Of a stretch of DNA of 17,837 bases, positions 14,310 to 17,837 are shown one piece after another. Each line of letters starts with the position of its first letter. The first letter of the stretch is position 1. The stretch comes from Pseudomonadota bacterium. Lineage in GTDB: Bacteria > Pseudomonadota > Gammaproteobacteria > Xanthomonadales > Xanthomonadaceae. Position numbers and translations under genes: made by a program. The stretch is from positions 1 through 17,837 of the forward strand of contig JAEXAG010000050.1 in assembly GCA_023394655.1 (NCBI GenBank). Direction: 5' to 3'. Below the pieces are notes generated by a model that did no database searches, was not told where the DNA came from, and was given only the letters and a program-made list of their open reading frames with translations.

Positions 14310-15827
14310 TCAGGCCGGACGCATGTCGCCGGTTTCCAGCCAGCGTTGGTGCCAGGGCAGCGATTCGGTGAGCAGGTGCGGGGTGTGCTTGCCGTAGCTG
14401 TCGCGCACGGCACGGTCGAAGTAGTCCCGCAGCAGGTCGCGATAATCGGGATGCGCGCAGTGTTCGATGATCTTGCGCGCACGCTGCTTCGGCGAAAGCC
14501 CGCGCAGGTCGGCCAGGCCCTGTTCGGTGACGATCACCGAGACATCGTGCTCGGTGTGGTCGACGTGGCTGACCATCGGCACCAGCGACGAGATCGTGCC
14601 GCCCTTGGCGGTGCTCGGGCTGAGGAACACGGACATGAAGCCGTTGCGGGCGAAATCGCCGCTGCCGCCGATGCCGTTCATCACCCGCGAACCCATGACG
14701 TGGGTGGAGTTGACGTTGCCGTAGATGTCGGCCTCGATCATCCCGTTCATGCCGATGCAGCCCAGCCGGCGCACCAGCTCCGGATGGTTGGACATCTCCT
14801 GCGTGCGCATGATGATGCGCGGGCGGTAGAAGTCGATGTGCCGCTTGAACTCCTCGTTGGCCTCCGGGCTCAGCGCGAAGCCGGTGCAGGAGGCGCTTTC
14901 CAGCACGCCGCTCTTGAGCAGGGCGAGCATGCCGTCCTGGATCACCTCGGTGAACGCGGTGAGGCCGGTGAAACCGCTTTCGGCGAGGCCGGCGAGCACC
15001 GCGTTCGGGATGTTGCCGACGCCCGATTGCAGCGGCAGCAGCTTCGGCGGCAAGTGGCCCAGCTTCACCTCTTCCTTCAGGAAGGCGATGAGATGGGCGG
15101 CGATGCGCTCGCTGGTTTCGTCGGCCGGGGTGAACGGGCTGTTGCGGTCGGGGCTGTCGGTCTCGACCACGGCGATGATGCGCTCGGGATCCACGCGCAG
15201 ACAGGGTTCGCCGAAGCGTTCGTCGGCGCGGGTCATCGGGATCGGCTGGCGGTCGGGCGGCAGGCGGGTGCCGTAGTACACGTCGTGCATGCCGGCGATG
15301 GCTTCCGGCTGCCAGCGGTTGACCTCGACGATCACCTTCTTCGCCAGGTCCAGCCAGGTCTTGTTGTTGCCGAGCGAGGTGGAGGGCACCAGCCGGCCAT
15401 CCTCGAGGATGGCGGTGGCCTCGACGATCGCCACGTCCAGTTCGCCGTAGATGCCGAACCACGTCTGTTGCGCGACGTGGCTGAGGTGCATGTCGATGTA
15501 TTCCATCTGCCCGTCGTTGATTTTCTGGCGGGCCACCGGGTCGGCCTGGAAGGGCAGCCGCAGCGCGACGCCGTCGACCTTGGCCAGTGCGCCGTCCAGT
15601 TCGGGGGCGGTGGAGGCGCCGGTCATCACCTTGATGCGGAAATCCTCGCCGGCGGCACGCGCGGCCTCGATCCGTTCGGCCAGTGCCACCGGCACCGCCT
15701 TGGGATAGCCCGAGCCGGTGAAGCCGCTCATCGCCACCGTGTCCCCGGGCCGGATCAGCGCGGCGGCCTCCTGCGCGGACATGCGTTTGGCGGCGAGGCG
15801 GGGATCGTGGATGCGGGAATCGGTCAT
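14310..15827 (-). CDS. Succinyl-CoA:acetate CoA-transferase / acetyl-CoA hydrolase family protein
   Basis: A 505-residue member of the class I CoA-transferase family that includes AarC, Cat1 and yeast Ach1. It moves CoA between succinyl-CoA and acetate (or other short acids), supporting acetate use and a TCA bypass. Seen: an N-terminal domain with IRPGDTVAMSGFTGSGYPKAVP (25-46), the nucleophilic glutamate E294 in AFTEVIQDG (291-299) which forms the acyl-glutamyl/CoA intermediate, GMNGMIEADIYGNVNSTH (360-377), and the glycine loop GIGGSGDFARNG (387-397) for the oxyanion hole. Length is normal for succinate CoA-transferases; which acyl donor is used cannot be decided from sequence alone. The ATG at 15827 has only a weak ribosome site. 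It lies 100 bp downstream of lptG on the same strand and converges on the disrupted crotonase gene. Confidence 0.93.
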   Translation of the reverse strand: MTDSRIHDPRLAAKRMSAQEAAALIRPGDTVAMSGFTGSGYPKAVPVALAERIEAARAAGEDFRIKVMTGASTAPELDGALAKVDGVALRLPFQADPVARQKINDGQMEYIDMHLSHVAQQTWFGIYGELDVAIVEATAILEDGRLVPSTSLGNNKTWLDLAKKVIVEVNRWQPEAIAGMHDVYYGTRLPPDRQPIPMTRADERFGEPCLRVDPERIIAVVETDSPDRNSPFTPADETSERIAAHLIAFLKEEVKLGHLPPKLLPLQSGVGNIPNAVLAGLAESGFTGLTAFTEVIQDGMLALLKSGVLESASCTGFALSPEANEEFKRHIDFYRPRIIMRTQEMSNHPELVRRLGCIGMNGMIEADIYGNVNSTHVMGSRVMNGIGGSGDFARNGFMSVFLSPSTAKGGTISSLVPMVSHVDHTEHDVSVIVTEQGLADLRGLSPKQRARKIIEHCAHPDYRDLLRDYFDRAVRDSYGKHTPHLLTESLPWHQRWLETGDMRPA

Positions 15828-15927
15828 GGATACGGATCCGAATGGAAAAGTCCATTATCGGCGACCGGCGATGACGGTTTCCCGACCGCGATCAAACGCG
15901 CTGTTCCATTCGCACCTTGCGGGCGCG

Positions 15928-17037
15928 TCAGCCGCTGCGGCGGCGGAACAGCAGCCAGGAAATCGCCAGCATCAGCACCGAGGGCAGGGTATAGGCCACC
16001 CGGTAATCGAAGCGGTAGGCGCCGGCCAGCCGGGCCGACATTTCCTGCAGCAGCCAGAAACCGAGCGCGAACACCACGCCCAGGAACAGCCGCTTGCCGA
16101 GTCCTCCACTTCGCAAGGTGCCGAAGGCGAAGGGGATCGCTGCCAGGCACAGCGCCAGCACGTTCAGCGGATAGAACCAGCGGCCCCAGTAGAAGGCCTC
16201 GAACTCGCTGGAATCGAGCTGGTTGCGCTTGCGGTATTCAATGCTGCTGCGCAGGGTGGCGGAATCGAGGAAGCGCGGGCGCGCCACCGAAGCCGAGAGC
16301 GCGGCGGCATCCAGCTGCGATTCCCAGCGCTCCTCGGGCAGCGTCTCGCGGGTCACCGAACGTTCGCCGAAATGGGTGCGCGCCACGTTCTTCAGCAGCC
16401 AGCCGCCGGGGCGGTGCTCGGCCACCGCGGCATGGGCGATGGAGCGCAGCTTGCCGTCATCGTCGAACTGGTAGAGGCGCAGGTCCTTCAGCTCCAGCCA
16501 CTGGTCGTCGCCATCGCTGCGCTCCTGGCCGGATTCGGCGTTGAGGAAGACATCGCCCTCGCGCGCCCACAGCCCGGAATACTTGGCGACGATCATGTCC
16601 GGCGAGGTCGCGGAAGCCTTCAGTGCGTTGGCCTTGCGTTCGGCCCACGGGCCCAAGGTTTCCCCGGAAAGCACCATCAGCCCGGTCAGCAGCGCGATCG
16701 TCAGCGCCACCGAGGCACTTAGCCGCTTGCGCGAAAGCCCCAGCGCGCGCATCGCGGTGAGTTCCGAGCTGGCCGCGAGCTGGCCGAGGCCGAGCAGGGC
16801 GCCGATCACCGCGGCGGTGGGAAACAGCGTGTAGGCGCGTCGCGGCAGGGTGTAGCTGGAATACAGGAAGGCATCGGTGAAGCCGTAGTGGCCCTTGCCG
16901 ATGTCGTCGAGCTGGGCCATCAGGCCGCCGCCGCCGAGCATGAAGTCCAGCGCCACCAGCACGAACCAGACCGCGCACACGAACAGCAGCACGCTGCGGC
17001 CGACGTAGCGGTCGTGGATCATCGGGAAGCGCTTCAT
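15928..17037 (-). CDS. lptG: LPS export ABC transporter permease LptG
   Basis: One of the two inner-membrane permeases of the LptB2FG transporter, which extracts lipopolysaccharide from the inner membrane and passes it to LptC and the periplasmic bridge. The 369 residues show the family layout: membrane segments near 12-34, 58-88 and 104-124, a large periplasmic beta-jellyroll domain (about 130-280, with DDQWLELKDLRLYQFDDDGK), and membrane segments near 287-307, 316-334 and 345-364. SELTAMRALGLSRKRL (91-106) is the cytoplasmic coupling region that contacts LptB. The frame is open to 17313, but the ATG at 17037 overlaps the lptF stop (ATGA) and starts MKRFPMIHDRYVGR, the expected LptG N-terminus. 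It is co-transcribed with lptF and looks intact. Confidence 0.96.
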   Translation of the reverse strand: MKRFPMIHDRYVGRSVLLFVCAVWFVLVALDFMLGGGGLMAQLDDIGKGHYGFTDAFLYSSYTLPRRAYTLFPTAAVIGALLGLGQLAASSELTAMRALGLSRKRLSASVALTIALLTGLMVLSGETLGPWAERKANALKASATSPDMIVAKYSGLWAREGDVFLNAESGQERSDGDDQWLELKDLRLYQFDDDGKLRSIAHAAVAEHRPGGWLLKNVARTHFGERSVTRETLPEERWESQLDAAALSASVARPRFLDSATLRSSIEYRKRNQLDSSEFEAFYWGRWFYPLNVLALCLAAIPFAFGTLRSGGLGKRLFLGVVFALGFWLLQEMSARLAGAYRFDYRVAYTLPSVLMLAISWLLFRRRSG

Positions 17038-17837
17038 GTCGCCCGTCCCGGGCGTGGCAGGCGGCCATCGCGCGCGTAGGTCCAGATGCCCAGCGCCAGC
17101 GCCGGGATCACCAGCCACCACAGGCCGAGCGCCGCCGGCAGCTTGCCCTTGGCGATGAGGTCGGTGCCGAGCAGCATCAGCTGGATGCTCACCAGGTAGC
17201 CGAGGAAGCCGAGCACCATGCGCCCGTAACGGGCCTGGCGCGGCGGGCTGCGCGAGAGCGGCACCGCGAGCAGCGCCAGCGCCAGCGCCACCAGCGGCGG
17301 GGCGATGCGCCAATGCAGTTGCGCGCGGGCCTCGGGCGAGGCGTCGCCAAGCAGTTCGCTCGTGCGCTTGCGGCGCGGATCGTCGACGCCGCCCTCGCGT
17401 TCGCGGTCGGGCATGCGGACATCGTTGCCGGCGAAGCGCAGCAGGCGGTAATCGAGTGCATCGCCTGCCATCGGGCCTTCCACCTCGAAGCCGTTGCCGA
17501 GCGTGAGGTAGCGATCACGCGCGCCGTCCAGCGTGAGCCGGCCTTCCGCCGCGGTGGTCACGTCCAGCCGGTCGTCTTTCTGGCGATAGATGAAGATCCG
17601 CTTGAAGGCGTTCGCGCCGCCATCCATTTCGCCGACGTAGATGACGCCGCCGCCGCCCGGCAGCTCGGTGAAGCGGCCGGCTTCCAGCCCGGAAAGCAGC
17701 ATGTTGCGGCTGGCTTCCTGCACCATCGCGCGCGAGGTGCGATCGGCCCACGGGCCCAGCCACAGCGAGCACAGCGCGATCACCGCCACCAGCGGCAGCG
17801 TCACCATCATCAGCGGGCGCAGCAGCCGGCGAGGCCC
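17034..17837 (-). CDS. lptF: LPS export ABC transporter permease LptF, C-terminal part (runs off right edge)
   Basis: The partner permease of LptG. The 267 visible codons begin inside the coupling region (GPRRLLRPLM) and continue through a membrane segment ending in LWLGPWADRTSR, the periplasmic jellyroll domain (including GGGGVIYVGEMDGG and AEGRLTLDGARDRYLTLGNG), the RAQLHWRIAPPLVALALALL segment that matches the family RAELNWRI motif, and three final membrane segments. About 90-100 N-terminal residues are missing beyond the window. An in-frame ATG at 17810 is internal and is not the real start. The stop overlaps the lptG start (ATGA), so the two permeases are translationally coupled. Confidence 0.95.
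   Translation of the reverse strand, partial: GPRRLLRPLMMVTLPLVAVIALCSLWLGPWADRTSRAMVQEASRNMLLSGLEAGRFTELPGGGGVIYVGEMDGGANAFKRIFIYRQKDDRLDVTTAAEGRLTLDGARDRYLTLGNGFEVEGPMAGDALDYRLLRFAGNDVRMPDREREGGVDDPRRKRTSELLGDASPEARAQLHWRIAPPLVALALALLAVPLSRSPPRQARYGRMVLGFLGYLVSIQLMLLGTDLIAKGKLPAALGLWWLVIPALALGIWTYARDGRLPRPGRAT

Noticed and set aside
15828..15927. Possible promoter for the CoA-transferase (GATAAT on the minus strand)
   Set aside because: A -10-like GATAAT is present, but no -35 lies at a suitable distance, so the gene may equally be read through from lptFG.
14256..16544. 762-residue rightward open frame over the CoA-transferase and lptG
   Set aside because: It spans two well-supported genes on the other strand plus their intergenic gap, and has no domain.

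Overview
This is a GC-rich window that looks like the chromosome of a gammaproteobacterium of the Xanthomonadaceae/Lysobacteraceae type (Xanthomonas, Stenotrophomonas, Lysobacter, Luteimonas and relatives). The lineage is inferred from high GC3, a groESL operon carrying both a sigma-32-like promoter and a CIRCE/HrcA operator, an LptFG pair and a crotonase/CoA-transferase neighbourhood. I ran no database search, so the genus is not claimed.

Left core block (1-2978): the N-terminal part of recQ runs leftward off the edge. Diverging from it is groES-groEL, followed by a strong bidirectional terminator. The recQ-groES gap holds a near-perfect sigma-32 promoter (819-844). Further in is a CIRCE operator (886-912) that coincides with a sigma-70-like promoter (886-915). 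This suggests dual heat-shock control.

Accessory block (3001-12129): first comes a leftward pair of small genes, a DUF3892 protein and a phage-type hypothetical. A promoter region with palindromes follows, then a rightward six-gene operon in which every gene overlaps the next: a single-TRD HsdS-like protein, HsdM, a RhuM-family protein, a full two-TRD HsdS, HsdR and a YgjP/DUF45-type zinc metallopeptidase. This is a type I restriction-modification system with three extra parts. It is the best candidate here for something beyond a textbook system. No integrase or att repeat was seen.

Right core block (12224-17837): a crotonase-family gene is split by a 1206-bp IS3-family element (12696-13901) with a 4-bp target duplication (GTCC), terminal inverted repeats and an orfA/orfB pair joined at an A7 slippery run. 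Removing the element and one copy of the duplication restores an uninterrupted 264-codon reading frame, so the insertion is probably recent. Facing it are a succinyl-CoA:acetate CoA-transferase-type gene, lptG and a partial lptF, all on the minus strand. lptF and lptG overlap by ATGA.
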